Part shown: in pieces, positions 35,912 through 45,328 of the stretch
How positions within the stretch are numbered: the first letter of the stretch is position 1
Layout: every line of letters begins with the position of its first letter
Assembly (NCBI GenBank): GCA_009928665.1
Contig: SACF01000015.1
Coordinates: 23,956-87,955, forward strand
Direction of reading: 5' to 3'
Length of the DNA: 64,000 bases
From: Alphaproteobacteria bacterium
GTDB taxonomy: Bacteria > Bacteroidota > Bacteroidia > Bacteroidales > FEN-979
Notes under the pieces: generated by a model
What the model saw: the letters and a program-made list of their open reading frames with translations, nothing else
Told to the model about the DNA's origin: nothing
The model's database searches: none
Made by a program: the position numbers and the translations under genes

Positions 35912-38059
35912 ATGAAGACATTTACGATCACAAAGATTTTATTGCCACTGTCGTTGTTGATTTTGTTTTCCGGTATGAATGGCGTCACCGCACAAAACAG
36001 GAAGAAGGCCGATTCGATCACGGCTTTCGATACAATATACCGGGAACTCGATGAGGTCGTGGTTACTGCAACCAGAGTATCCAAACGGATCATCGACATT
36101 CCTTATTCAGTGGCCAGGCTGAATTACACCAGTTACAAATACGACCGGTTGATCGGGTCCAACGACATGCTGTCGGCCATCCCGGGTCTCTTTCTGCAGT
36201 CACGCTATGGTGATCATGACGTACGTTTTTCGATCCGTGGCTTCGGAAGCCGGTCAAATTCGGGTGTCAGGGGGATCCGGATCCTGCTCGACGACATCCC
36301 CGAATCGGAACCCGACGGTCAGACCCGGCTTGAGGCACTCGATTTTAATTCGATCGGCCGCATCGAAGTAGTCAAAGGAAATGCCTCCTCGCTGTACACC
36401 AACGCTCCGGGAGGGGTGGTCAACTTTTTCAACGACATTGAGTTCGATGGATCGTCGATCCTGCAATTCAACCAGTTCGGTTCGTTCGGCCTGCATAAAA
36501 ACGGATTTAAAGCGGCAGTCAAAACCGACAAATACCGCCTGCTGACGACTTACAGCTACGTGAATTATGACGGGTACCGGGTTCATAACAATGAAAACTG
36601 GCATATACTCAACATGGTTCTCGAAGCCAATCCATCGCCGCATACCAGCTTGAAAATCCTCGGGTATTTCGTCGATGGATTGATCAAACTGCCCGGTTCT
36701 CTTACAAAAGCTGAATTCGAAGCCGATCCGTATCAGGCAGATCCCAAGTCGATAAGCCGCGACGAAAAAAGAATTACCCGAAAGGGAAGAGTCGGGATCC
36801 GTTACAACGCGGTCTTCGGGCGCAACCTGAACAATGAGGTCGAAGTAACCGCTTATGGAACGATTAAATATTTTGACCGTACTGCAAAGGATTACCGCAT
36901 CATAACCCGTTATGGCTTCGGTTTGAGTGCAAAGTACCTGAACAAAGCCACCATCGGCAAACGTCACAATGAATTTTCGGTGGGGGCCGACCTGTATGCC
37001 CAACCTGCCCGGACCGAGTATTATGAAAACATCAACGGGGCCAAAGGCGATCAGATCCTGCAACTGGTCAGTGAGAACATTGTCAATAAAGGACTCTTTT
37101 TTTCAGAGAATTTTGAGATTCTACCTGAGAAATTGTTTGTCCTGCTTACGGGACGCTACGACGATGTGGCCTATCATCAGAATGAAGAGACACTGCCATT
37201 GCTGAGCGACGACCGGTCGTTCGCTGCGTTTACCCCGAAACTGGCCCTCGACTACCGGATAACACCCATGATCTCTGCATACGGTTCCTTCGGGTACAGT
37301 TTCGACAGTCCGGCCAACAATGAACTCGACAGCCCCGATCCTGCCTATCTCTATAACAGGGATCTGCAACCCCAGGAATCACAGAATTTTGAAGTGGGGA
37401 TCAAGGGGAACATTTACCGCTGGAAACAGATGTTCCTTCCCCGGTTCCTGTTTGAGCTGACCTTTTTTGATATCATCGTGAACAACGAAATAGTTCCATA
37501 CGAAGTCTTGGGAAACGTCTTCTACCGGAACGCCGCCAAAACCAACCGGTTGGGATTTGAAGCGGGTGTTCAGCTCGAAATTGTTCCGAACCTAAACCTG
37601 GGGATTACCTATACCTTCTCCGATTTCGACTACAAAGATTACATCGCCCGTACCATCACCATCGATACGGCAGGAAATTACCATGAAGAAGATCGTGATT
37701 TCTCGGGAAATATCGTCCCCAGCATTCCGAAAAGCAACCTCTATCTTTCACTTGCCTATACCCAACCTATCGGAAAACATGTTGACATTTTCGGAAAAGT
37801 AAGCTATCAGGGTATCAGCGGATTGTACGTCGATGATGCCAACTCCGATAAAACCAAGGGATACAATCTCCTGAACGGCCAGCTCGGACTGGATCTGCGT
37901 TTTGGAAAATTCAATGCCATGTTCTCCGGCGGCGTGAACAATATTTTCGATGAGATCTATGTAGGATTCACCAACACCAATTCGGCCAACCAGCGTTTTT
38001 ATGAAGCCGGTGCGCCCCGCGACTGGTTCTGTTCCTTAAACCTCGGCTACCGGTTCTAA
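35912..38059 (+). CDS. TonB-dependent receptor (FecA-like)
   Basis: The protein has 715 residues with a signal peptide (about 1-27, ending VTAQ). A TonB-box-like LDEVVVTATRVSKR near residue 46 is followed by the plug domain (IPGLFLQSRYGDHDVRFSIRG, GRIEVVKGNASSLYTNAPGGVVNF). A beta-barrel ends in LNLGYRF. It lacks the carboxypeptidase-like N-terminal domain and a SusD partner, so it is more likely a metal-chelate or cofactor receptor than a glycan transporter. The substrate is unknown. The T9SS protein gene follows after 13 bases and may be co-transcribed. Confidence 0.93.
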   Translation: MKTFTITKILLPLSLLILFSGMNGVTAQNRKKADSITAFDTIYRELDEVVVTATRVSKRIIDIPYSVARLNYTSYKYDRLIGSNDMLSAIPGLFLQSRYGDHDVRFSIRGFGSRSNSGVRGIRILLDDIPESEPDGQTRLEALDFNSIGRIEVVKGNASSLYTNAPGGVVNFFNDIEFDGSSILQFNQFGSFGLHKNGFKAAVKTDKYRLLTTYSYVNYDGYRVHNNENWHILNMVLEANPSPHTSLKILGYFVDGLIKLPGSLTKAEFEADPYQADPKSISRDEKRITRKGRVGIRYNAVFGRNLNNEVEVTAYGTIKYFDRTAKDYRIITRYGFGLSAKYLNKATIGKRHNEFSVGADLYAQPARTEYYENINGAKGDQILQLVSENIVNKGLFFSENFEILPEKLFVLLTGRYDDVAYHQNEETLPLLSDDRSFAAFTPKLALDYRITPMISAYGSFGYSFDSPANNELDSPDPAYLYNRDLQPQESQNFEVGIKGNIYRWKQMFLPRFLFELTFFDIIVNNEIVPYEVLGNVFYRNAAKTNRLGFEAGVQLEIVPNLNLGITYTFSDFDYKDYIARTITIDTAGNYHEEDRDFSGNIVPSIPKSNLYLSLAYTQPIGKHVDIFGKVSYQGISGLYVDDANSDKTKGYNLLNGQLGLDLRFGKFNAMFSGGVNNIFDEIYVGFTNTNSANQRFYEAGAPRDWFCSLNLGYRF

Positions 38060-38072
38060 CCTTTTTCTGATC

Positions 38073-39782
38073 ATGAAGTTCATCAAGTCACCTGTCAAAT
38101 GCGTTGTATGGAGCTGTCGGCCAGGCTCCCGGAAAAAAGGAATTCTAAAGTTTTTGTTGTTTTTTACTATCCTTCTTTCCCCGCTTGGACTATGTTCACA
38201 GTATAACATGACAAATGGAGAACTTCGTACTTTCAGTCCGAATTTTCGTCTTTATCCGGGAACAATGAACCAGACCGAAGTGTTTATCGTGAAATCGCCA
38301 TTGGATGACGGGATCCTGTTTGCCTCTTGCAACACCCTTAATTTTATTCCTTTTTTCATCAGCGAAGGCATTTATGTCACGCTCGATGGCGGAGCGACCT
38401 GGCAGGGATCCGACACCTGCTCCGGGAAACCCATCGAATTTCATGGCGGGGATCCCGGTATTACCATCGACCGCAACGGTACGTTCATTCTGACCCGCCT
38501 GGGGCGTGAACCTTTTGTGGGATTGTTTTCACATTATTCCTCCGATCAGGGGCGTACCTGGTCGGACTGGAAGGTTATCTCGACCGACGACCTGGAGCGT
38601 GCCGTGCTCGCCTCCGACTGTGATCCGGCCTCACCCTTTTATGGTCGCACCTATGCCGCCTGGGTGAAGTTTGCACCTCCATACCCGCTGATGATGGCCT
38701 ATACCGATAACGGTGCACAAACCTGGAGTGTTCCGAAGGCCATCAACAATCCACCCAACCGCTCGGCCGGAGGAGATATTGATATCGGCCCCGGAGGTGA
38801 GGTTTATGTCTGCTGGGCGGGAGTTACCGATGTATCGCCCTTTCGGGAGGTCTACACAGGCTTTGCAATTTCGGTGTCGGGAGGAGCCTCCTGGACTGTC
38901 ACCGAAAATGCCTTCGCGATGAATGGAATCAACGGAATCCTTCGCGAAAAAGACTCCATCCGGGTGAACGGCCTCCCCTCGATAGCGGTCGATACCACCC
39001 ACGGGCCCCACCGGGGATGGATTTACATTGTGACCGGACAGAAAAACCTGAGCCCTGCCGGGAGTGATCCCGACATCATCCTCAACCGGTCGACGGATGG
39101 AGGAAAAAGCTGGTCGCCGGGGATCAGGGTCAACCAGGATGCGTTGAACAACGGGAAAATCCAGTATTTTCCGGCTATTCATGTGGATAAGTACGGGGGA
39201 ATCGATATTGTCTTTTATGACGATCGTTATACTAATTCCGATTCCTGCGGTATGATGTTGGCCCGGTCACTCGACGGAGGCGACACCTGGCGCGAATACC
39301 TGATCAGTGACCGTAATTTTAAACCCACGCCCATCGGCGGTCTGGGCCAGGGATACCAAGGCGATAACATCGATCTGACCTCCTCGGGTGAAACGCTCTG
39401 GCCGGTCTGGATGGATAACCGTACCGGGATTTACCAGATCTGGACCGTGCCCTTGAAATTCACTGAGATCAGTGCCATAGGCGATAAGGAGCGGGAGCAT
39501 CCCGACTTTGAACTGATGCAAAACCAACCCAACCCGTTCCACAACCAGACGACCATCGGGTACCGGCTCTACCGTTCGGGATTTGTATCATTACAAGTAT
39601 ATGATCTCTCGGGACAATTGGTGGCCGACCTGATCCATGAAAAGCAACAACCCGGATCCTATTCCGTCAAGCTGGTGATACCCAACAGTGAAAACGGGTC
39701 AAAATCAGCACCGGGAGTTTATGTTTACCGTTTTCGGTTTGACGGGGAAACACGCTGTAAACGCCTCATCATCCTGAATTAG
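38073..39782 (+). CDS. Asp-box (sialidase-fold) protein with T9SS sorting domain
   Basis: The protein has 569 residues with a long basic n-region before the hydrophobic signal (FLLFFTILLSPLGLCSQ). At least five Asp-box repeats of the SxDxGxTW type are visible (TLDGGATW, SSDQGRTW, TDNGAQTW, STDGGKSW, SLDGGDTW), which indicates a six-bladed propeller as in sialidases. The catalytic arginine triad and Tyr/Glu pair of real sialidases could not be confirmed. The C-terminal 85 residues are a T9SS sorting domain (LMQNQPNPFHNQTTIGY). Its stop codon overlaps the end of the convergent gene by 4 bases. Confidence 0.87.
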   Translation: MKFIKSPVKCVVWSCRPGSRKKGILKFLLFFTILLSPLGLCSQYNMTNGELRTFSPNFRLYPGTMNQTEVFIVKSPLDDGILFASCNTLNFIPFFISEGIYVTLDGGATWQGSDTCSGKPIEFHGGDPGITIDRNGTFILTRLGREPFVGLFSHYSSDQGRTWSDWKVISTDDLERAVLASDCDPASPFYGRTYAAWVKFAPPYPLMMAYTDNGAQTWSVPKAINNPPNRSAGGDIDIGPGGEVYVCWAGVTDVSPFREVYTGFAISVSGGASWTVTENAFAMNGINGILREKDSIRVNGLPSIAVDTTHGPHRGWIYIVTGQKNLSPAGSDPDIILNRSTDGGKSWSPGIRVNQDALNNGKIQYFPAIHVDKYGGIDIVFYDDRYTNSDSCGMMLARSLDGGDTWREYLISDRNFKPTPIGGLGQGYQGDNIDLTSSGETLWPVWMDNRTGIYQIWTVPLKFTEISAIGDKEREHPDFELMQNQPNPFHNQTTIGYRLYRSGFVSLQVYDLSGQLVADLIHEKQQPGSYSVKLVIPNSENGSKSAPGVYVYRFRFDGETRCKRLIILN

Positions 39783-41137
39783 CGTATTACCATCTTTAAT
39801 GGTTTTGTAAAACTGCCGGCGCCGTTTGAATCAGGTATCTGAATCCGGTAATAATAGATCCCCGGCGCCGCTGATGAAGGCGTGAAAACTACCTGGTATT
39901 CACCGGGAGTATCGGCATGAACAGTCCTTGAATCCCTTATGTTTCCAATCAGATCATAAAAAATTACCTGCATCTCAAGGGCTCCCGTTCTGTCAGGACC
40001 GTGCTTCTTAAATGCCTCCGGTTCGACTATGATGCGAATGACAGTGGATTCTGAAAACGGATTGGGGGTATTCTGAAGCAGGGTGATTCCTTCAACGTAG
40101 TCCCTGAATTTGGGTGGAACCGACGGAATTTCCCGGGGTCTGTATTTCAGCAAAGCGCCGGCAGCCCCGATGGCAAAGCCGTGCAGGGAATCGGCGAAGG
40201 TCATTTTATATATGGCCATACTGTCGGGTGTGGCAATCTGCGACCAGGTATTCGCTGCATCCATGCTGAACATTAACTTTCGCCGGGGACCCAGCGGTGC
40301 CCATACCTCCCGTTCATCCCGGAAGTCAATATCATAAGCATTCCCCTGTATTTCCAATTCATCATAAGTCCAGTGGATGCCACCGTTATCGGTCCGGATC
40401 ATCCCTACGCCATATCCGAAATCGGGGTCGCCGCCGGCGCCGATCACATGGATGGAGTCGAAAAGATGAAGGCCGTGCACTTCATCAGCAGGAGCTTCCA
40501 CGGCATCGATGGCATACCATTTTTGACCTCCGTCGGAAGTCCGCCAAACAACGCCTGCAATGTCAAACATTCCACCCGAGGCATACCCGTATTTCTGATT
40601 CCAGAATTTGATGGTGAGAACCGGGAAAAAAGCCAGAATCGAAGTATCCACTTCGGCCTGAGCCCAAGTATTTCCTCCATCCGCAGTCCGCACCAATGCA
40701 TGGGGTCTGCCGCCCATCCACCCGTTCAACGAATCGAGGAACAACATGCAGGTGATGAAGATATTTTCATCGGGATAGGCCGACTGTTCCCAGGTGTTGC
40801 CGCCGTCGCGGGTTCTCATCAGAATCGTCCCGTAAGGAGTCTCCGTGTAATTCAATGCCGAAGCCCAGCCGTTGAGTCGGTCCAGAAAAAACACCGACGA
40901 AACATCATACTGGTGGTGGGTCGCCTGAAACTCCCAGTTTCGCCCACCGTCGACCGTATGGAGGATGGTCCCTGAATCTCCCGCGATCCAGCCGTTAAGG
41001 CTATCAACAAACTGAATGCATCGCAGGAACTGATGTGTGGGAAGGGTAACGGGGTCCCAACTCCCCTGTGCCCCTGCCGGCTTCTGAACGAAGAACAGGG
41101 AGAGTAATAACAATCCGGCCCGGAAAAAAGCTTTCAT
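39779..41137 (-). CDS. YCF48-like beta-propeller protein with T9SS sorting domain
   Basis: The protein has 452 residues with a signal peptide (about 1-23, ending AGAQ). Repeats such as HTVDGGRNWEF, TRDGGNTWEQ, TADGGNTWAQ and TSDGGQKWYA spaced by about 45 residues, with DSLNGW between them, match the YCF48/BNR-type propeller. Enzyme activity is not expected. The T9SS C-terminal domain starts near LLQNTPNPFSESTVIRI. It shares the last 4 bases with the convergent Asp-box gene, and the two may be functional partners in surface attachment. Confidence 0.87.
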   Translation of the reverse strand: MKAFFRAGLLLLSLFFVQKPAGAQGSWDPVTLPTHQFLRCIQFVDSLNGWIAGDSGTILHTVDGGRNWEFQATHHQYDVSSVFFLDRLNGWASALNYTETPYGTILMRTRDGGNTWEQSAYPDENIFITCMLFLDSLNGWMGGRPHALVRTADGGNTWAQAEVDTSILAFFPVLTIKFWNQKYGYASGGMFDIAGVVWRTSDGGQKWYAIDAVEAPADEVHGLHLFDSIHVIGAGGDPDFGYGVGMIRTDNGGIHWTYDELEIQGNAYDIDFRDEREVWAPLGPRRKLMFSMDAANTWSQIATPDSMAIYKMTFADSLHGFAIGAAGALLKYRPREIPSVPPKFRDYVEGITLLQNTPNPFSESTVIRIIVEPEAFKKHGPDRTGALEMQVIFYDLIGNIRDSRTVHADTPGEYQVVFTPSSAAPGIYYYRIQIPDSNGAGSFTKPLKMVIR

Positions 41138-41526
41138 TTTATTTCGTAAAATACAAAGTTAGCTTTTCCTGCGCTGATTGTTCCCGAATTCTGACCCCCA
41201 TGAATTTTTTTATGCTGAACCACTGAGAAATACAGGGAGAGTCCACAGAACGCGTATTTATAGATTTTCCGGGCAATCTGTTCGTTTACGTATAAACAAC
41301 CTCGTCCCGGTTCAAAACCATTGCTTCCAATATCTTTTCATTACAAATCCTGATCGATCCGATGATTCTGTTTACCTTTACATGTTGATTTTCCCGATCC
41401 TGAATCCCGAAGAGCCAGGTGATAAAAAATGCGGCAATTCATATCATAACAGGCCGCGAGGGTTCCGTGATTTGATCGGTAATCTGAAATTTCATTGAAA
41501 TTCACCTGCAACCGACGTGTATCACC
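41138..41526. other. Intergenic region without recognised gene
   Basis: 389 bases upstream of arsC. A TACCTTTA at 41373-41380 resembles a -7 box. An open frame across most of it has atypical composition. Nothing else is supported. Confidence 0.5.
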
Positions 41527-41961
41527 ATGCGCATCCTGATCCTTTGCACCGGAAATTCCTGCCGCAGCCAGATGGCTGAAGCATTTCTGAAGTCCTTCGA
41601 TCCCCGGCTCGAGGTCTTCTCGGCCGGTACCCACCCGGCACCGGAACCCAATCCTTTTGCCGTGGCGGTTATGAAAGAATCGGGCATCGATATATCGGCC
41701 AATAAACCCAAAAGCGTTGAACAATTCCTCGATAAACCCTTCGATTACGTGATCACCGTGTGCGACAGCGCAAAGGTGAAATGCCCGTTATTTACGGGAA
41801 GTGTGAAAAAACGCATCCACATCGGATTTGATGATCCGGCCGATGCAACCGGGACCTCCGGCGAGATCATGACTGTTTACCGGAGGGTGCGGGAGGAGAT
41901 CCGCAGGGATTTTGAACGATTTTACCTGGATCTCCTCAAAACAGAAAAAATTTCTAACTAA
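41527..41961 (+). CDS. arsC: Arsenate reductase, thioredoxin-coupled (LMW-PTP fold)
   Basis: The protein has 144 residues. The phosphatase-like loop CTGNSCR (C7-R13, CX5R) and the redox pair C79/C86 in VCDSAKVKCP match S. aureus-type ArsC, in which Cys10, Cys82 and Cys89 relay electrons to thioredoxin. The catalytic Asp lies in GFDDPAD. It reduces arsenate to arsenite in the cytoplasm. No arsB/acr3 or arsR lies alongside; the ArsF-like protein is 24 kb away. It is followed by HU with an independent promoter. Confidence 0.95.
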   Translation: MRILILCTGNSCRSQMAEAFLKSFDPRLEVFSAGTHPAPEPNPFAVAVMKESGIDISANKPKSVEQFLDKPFDYVITVCDSAKVKCPLFTGSVKKRIHIGFDDPADATGTSGEIMTVYRRVREEIRRDFERFYLDLLKTEKISN

Positions 41962-41965
41962 CTTG

Positions 41966-41994
41966 TTTGGATATCAGGGAATTTACTACATTTA
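41966..41994 (+). promoter_or_regulatory. Promoter of the HU gene
   Basis: TTTG at 41966-41969, a 17-base spacer and TACATTTA at 41987-41994 (one mismatch to TAnnTTTG), 39 bases before the HU ATG. Confidence 0.6.
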
Positions 41995-42032
41995 ACCACG
42001 AATCCGGTCAAAAATCTTAAAACCTTCATATT

Positions 42033-42323
42033 ATGACAAAAGCAGAAATTGTAAGTCAGATCGTTGAAAAAACGGGAATCGAGAAAGTCGCTGTTGAAGC
42101 CACTGTTGAAGCTATCATGGAGACCATCCGGAACGCCATGGCCGATGGCGAAAACATCTATCTCAGGGGATTCGGAACCTTTCATTTGAAGAAGCGGGCT
42201 GAGAAGACCGGCAGAAATATTACGAAAAAGACTGCGGTAAAAATCCCCGCCCACATGATTCCGGCCTTTAAACCTTCCAAAGAGTTCGCCGGAGAAGTCA
42301 AGACCAAACTCAGGGTCAAATAA
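42033..42323 (+). CDS. HU/IHF-family DNA-binding protein
   Basis: The protein has 96 residues with the family layout: two N-terminal helices (TKAEIVSQIVEKTGIEKVAVEATVEAIM), the LRGFGTFHLKKRAEKTGRNI turn into the DNA-gripping arm, and PAFKPSKEF at the end of the arm. The usual GxNPxT tip (GRNPxT) is here GRNITKK, so the intercalating proline is absent, as in several Bacteroidota paralogues. It bends and compacts DNA. The protein fills the usual length. Confidence 0.94.
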   Translation: MTKAEIVSQIVEKTGIEKVAVEATVEAIMETIRNAMADGENIYLRGFGTFHLKKRAEKTGRNITKKTAVKIPAHMIPAFKPSKEFAGEVKTKLRVK

Positions 42324-42346
42324 TTGTTTACCACATACCACACCAC

Positions 42347-42658
42347 ATGAAACGGTTTTTCAGCAGCCATTACAGCCTCATGGCTTTGATTTTCGTCGTG
42401 GTTGCGGCGATGGTATTAACCGGATGCGCCAACAAAGAAACAGTTACCGAATGCCTCAAGGGACACACCTATGGATTCTGGGGCGGACTATGGCACGGTA
42501 TCATTGCGCCCATCGATCTGATTGCCATGCTCTGGCGGGATGATGTTTCGGTTTTTGCCCCCAACAACAACGGTGCCTGGTACGCCTTTGGTTTCATTCT
42601 CGGCAGCGGCGGATGGGGATTTCTCGGCGGGCACCGGGCTTCAAAGAAATTCAAATAG
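42347..42658 (+). CDS. Small lipoprotein with glycine/tryptophan-rich membrane segments
   Basis: The protein has 103 residues with a lipobox (LTGC, Cys near residue 27). The mature part contains WGGLWHGIIAPIDLIAMLW and GAWYAFGFILGSGGWGFLGG, two short hydrophobic segments. Similar small proteins are widespread in environmental bacteria without a known role. It may be co-transcribed with HU, 23 bases upstream. Confidence 0.75.
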   Translation: MKRFFSSHYSLMALIFVVVAAMVLTGCANKETVTECLKGHTYGFWGGLWHGIIAPIDLIAMLWRDDVSVFAPNNNGAWYAFGFILGSGGWGFLGGHRASKKFK

Positions 42659-42989
42659 AATTCTGAAAAAACAGCGTTGTTCCTTATCCCGGGAATCAGT
42701 TCACCTGTTTTATGAGCGGTGGCTGATTGGTACATCATTTTCGCTCTACCAGTATTTATATGTATTTCCATCTAAGAAATGGACTATTCGATTAACATTT
42801 ACCGCCTCAGTAAATAATGGAAAATATTTTGGTTGATGTGTAGACCATGATTCTTTGTGCCGTTACAAAGGAAAGAAATTGGTCGATATCAACTTCTTGT
42901 CGAATAAAATGAAAGAGAAGTGCCACAAGTTGCTGGGAAAGCTGACAAAACCAGCCAATCAGATTACTTATAGAAATCTGACCTTCAAA
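42659..42989. other. Intergenic region at the edge of the AT-rich island
   Basis: 331 bases. No gene, terminator or repeat of the tRNA-Phe end could be seen. Base composition becomes AT-rich from about 42720. Confidence 0.5.
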
Positions 42990-43547
42990 TCATGCGCCAA
43001 TAATATGGTTGAACTGTGGTTTGTTCGGGCTGTGGATCTTTTTCATCCTTTCAGGAGTATCATGAACAGGATGGTCACAAATAACCCTAGTTGGTTTTTT
43101 AGGGATTCCAGTATGTGCGAAACTGACAAACCTTGGTTCAAACCCATTCAGAAAGTTCCGTTCTCCCCAAAAAAGGTACGCAATACTTTTGCAGTAGTCT
43201 ATAAAACAGACAGCTCCTTTTAATTGGGCAATAATGTGTCTTTCGGAATCCTTCGTTTTTTTCATTTCGATGTAAAGGATTCTTTTTTTCCTCGCACAGT
43301 CCAATATAATAACATAATCTGCTCTTTTACATTCACTTTTTGTACCAGCGAAAATCGAGTTCGGAGAGCGGAAATTGTCGACTTTGATTACTATTGATTC
43401 AGGAGGAACACCATATATAGTAACTTTTGATGTTGGACAATCTGGTTCAATGAGCTCAATAGTACCTTTATTAGCGTCTTTACATATGTGTAAAGGAACG
43501 ATAGAATCATCTTTAATCAATTCCTTTAAAATGTCTAATTCAGCCAT
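42990..43547 (-). CDS. Probable PD-(D/E)XK nuclease, partner of the AAA ATPase
   Basis: The protein has 185 residues. The pattern D77 (KRADYVII), E94-x-K96 (LYIEMKK) and Q108 (AQLKGA) matches the PD-(D/E)XK core, in which the Asp and Glu bind metal and the Lys activates water. No transmembrane or DNA-binding domain is seen. Its ATG lies 3 bases after the ATPase stop, so the two form a tight operon. The low-GC composition shared with the ATPase, and unlike their neighbours, suggests horizontal transfer. An anti-phage role is inference from two-gene ATPase/nuclease systems such as Septu, PARIS and Gabija. Confidence 0.65.
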   Translation of the reverse strand: MAELDILKELIKDDSIVPLHICKDANKGTIELIEPDCPTSKVTIYGVPPESIVIKVDNFRSPNSIFAGTKSECKRADYVIILDCARKKRILYIEMKKTKDSERHIIAQLKGAVCFIDYCKSIAYLFWGERNFLNGFEPRFVSFAHTGIPKKPTRVICDHPVHDTPERMKKIHSPNKPQFNHIIGA

Positions 43548-43550
43548 GTT

Positions 43551-44939
43551 TTATTCACCTCCCCAAATAATTTCTTCTTGGATTCGATTCATATCAACTA
43601 TGGTTTCATCAAAAGTTGGTACTTCAATTCCCGTTTCGGCTAAAATTGGAGCTTTGGAGAGAGTTTGGCACAATGATTTTCGTTTGTGTCCATCTATCCG
43701 AATCAAATCTTGACAAGCAAGGAATACCTTGATTTTATCTGCAGACAACAGTTCATCTTCCAAATATTTCTCCTTCTCGATTATTGATTTTAAACAAGGC
43801 TTTTCTTGATTCAGCATTATCAATGTATTAAGCTCCTTTATTATATAGTCACTATGGGTGGTTATGAAAACTTTAATCCCAATTTTAGTTAAGCGAACAA
43901 AAAGTCTAGCCAGTCGTCTTTGATTTTCCGGATGTAGATTTAACTCTGGTTCATCAACAATAAGTAAATCTCCCTGTTTTGCTACATGGCGCAAATAAAA
44001 TCCTATATCAAGAAGAGACCTAACAGAACTTGAGCTTTCGTCCATTGTAAGTTTGAGCCGGGGGTTAACTTTAGGTTGAAAGAAAAGTTCATCATTTTTT
44101 GTAACGATATATCCGCCTCCAATTATGTCCGAAAAGCTATCAAGTAAGGTTGGGTGATTTTTTACAATATAACTATCCCGCTTTGAATACTCTTCAAGTT
44201 GACGAGTAAAATCTACATTTTTCTTTACTGGTAACGCATAGTCAGCATAGACCTTGGATAATAGTTCAAAGGGATTAATCTCTTTATCCATTACACTTAC
44301 TTCTTCCAAAAGTCTATTTCTTGCGAAATTCAGTTCTTTACGAAAAATTGCTGCTCCAGTTCTTTCAGCACTTGCAATAAACGGGTTGGGTAATGAGTTT
44401 CGAAAAATTATATCCCTAAGTGCAGTGCCAATAATTTGTCCTATAATATCTTCTGGAACTTTTAGGTTCACTTTATTTACGAGTAATGAAACTATTACTT
44501 CATTTTGTTCAGGCTCTTTGCTAATTGACAACAATTGCGATTTAGCAGCCCCCATAGTTCGATTAAAGTTTATTAAAGGTTTAATATTTTGTTTTTCTAA
44601 TTCGATTTGAAAACTTGTGTTAACGAAATATTTCTCTGAGGAGGCGAATACCATTGGTAAGCGTTCAGTATAGGCTTTGCATGCTTTCAAAAGTATCTCC
44701 TTGTAATTATCTATATAACTTGAAATTGAGATCTTAGTCGTCCCTTCTGACAATAATTCTGTTATATTGTGTTTTGGAACATCCAGTGTGAAAGCTTCGT
44801 TCCAATATGATAAGAAACCAAAAAATGCGTATGTTGCATAGGTTTTACCAGTATTATTGCGACCACAGATGATTGTTAAATCATTTGTTTCGAATTCTGC
44901 TTGGCGAAGTGGCCCCAAATAGCTAAGGTTAATTTTCAT
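43551..44939 (-). CDS. AAA/ABC-type ATPase of a probable defence system
   Basis: The protein has 462 residues. Walker A is GRNNTGKT (26-33), an ABC-like signature SSSSVRSLLD lies at 302-311, Walker B is LLIVDEPELNLHP (325-337) and a switch histidine sits in TTHSD (360-364). The middle (about 70-290) is a poorly conserved helical insertion. This is the AAA_21/OLD-like layout found in many anti-phage ATPases. No TOPRIM or nuclease domain is fused; that role probably belongs to the small gene downstream. It is AT-rich and stands directly on the 3' side of tRNA-Phe. Confidence 0.82.
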   Translation of the reverse strand: MKINLSYLGPLRQAEFETNDLTIICGRNNTGKTYATYAFFGFLSYWNEAFTLDVPKHNITELLSEGTTKISISSYIDNYKEILLKACKAYTERLPMVFASSEKYFVNTSFQIELEKQNIKPLINFNRTMGAAKSQLLSISKEPEQNEVIVSLLVNKVNLKVPEDIIGQIIGTALRDIIFRNSLPNPFIASAERTGAAIFRKELNFARNRLLEEVSVMDKEINPFELLSKVYADYALPVKKNVDFTRQLEEYSKRDSYIVKNHPTLLDSFSDIIGGGYIVTKNDELFFQPKVNPRLKLTMDESSSSVRSLLDIGFYLRHVAKQGDLLIVDEPELNLHPENQRRLARLFVRLTKIGIKVFITTHSDYIIKELNTLIMLNQEKPCLKSIIEKEKYLEDELLSADKIKVFLACQDLIRIDGHKRKSLCQTLSKAPILAETGIEVPTFDETIVDMNRIQEEIIWGGE

Positions 44940-45277
44940 TTTAACGCCCTTTCGATTTTATTAAAAACTTAACTTATTCAGATAGTACAAATCTACTCTC
45001 ACTTGTTCCCAACTAATCACATTGTTAAGAGAATCGTCACAAGAGTGGAATTGTAAATAAATCTTCTAAAAATTCATCATGACTAATATCGCAAAGGTAA
45101 AATAATCAAATGGATAATCATTAATAATTCCTTTGGTCAACTCCTCCATTATGTGTGAGGTTTCAAATGATTATAAAGGAGTATTAAAGTTTGACTCCTT
45201 TTATCCGGACACTCCAAAAATGAGTAATAACGGCCTATTCGGTATTAAAACTTCCACAATTCTTCCACAATGGACAA
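44940..45277. other. AT-rich intergenic region between the ATPase gene and tRNA-Phe
   Basis: No gene is seen. On the minus strand TACCTTTG at 45099-45092 matches a -7 box and may drive the ATPase gene, with a leader of about 150 bases. No integrase or duplicate of the tRNA end was found. Confidence 0.5.
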
Positions 45278-45318
45278 ACAAAAAACCCTGAAATCGTTAG
45301 AAATCAGGGCTTTTTGTT
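45278..45318 (-). terminator. Terminator after tRNA-Phe
   Basis: A stem CCCTGA (45286-45291) with TCAGGG (45304-45309) is followed on the minus strand by six T. It lies 11 bases past the tRNA 3' end. Confidence 0.75.
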
Positions 45319-45328
45319 GATTTTGATG

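Noticed and set aside
41178..41498. Plus-strand 106-residue frame upstream of arsC
   Set aside because: No protein-like composition; overlaps a possible -7 box and has no homologous pattern.
42855..43223. Plus-strand 122-residue frame
   Set aside because: Overlaps the nuclease gene on the other strand; no domain pattern.
42659..45328. Search for a duplicated tRNA-Phe 3' end (att sites) or an integrase delimiting the AT-rich island
   Set aside because: Neither a direct repeat of the tRNA end nor an integrase gene could be seen, so a formal mobile element is not claimed.
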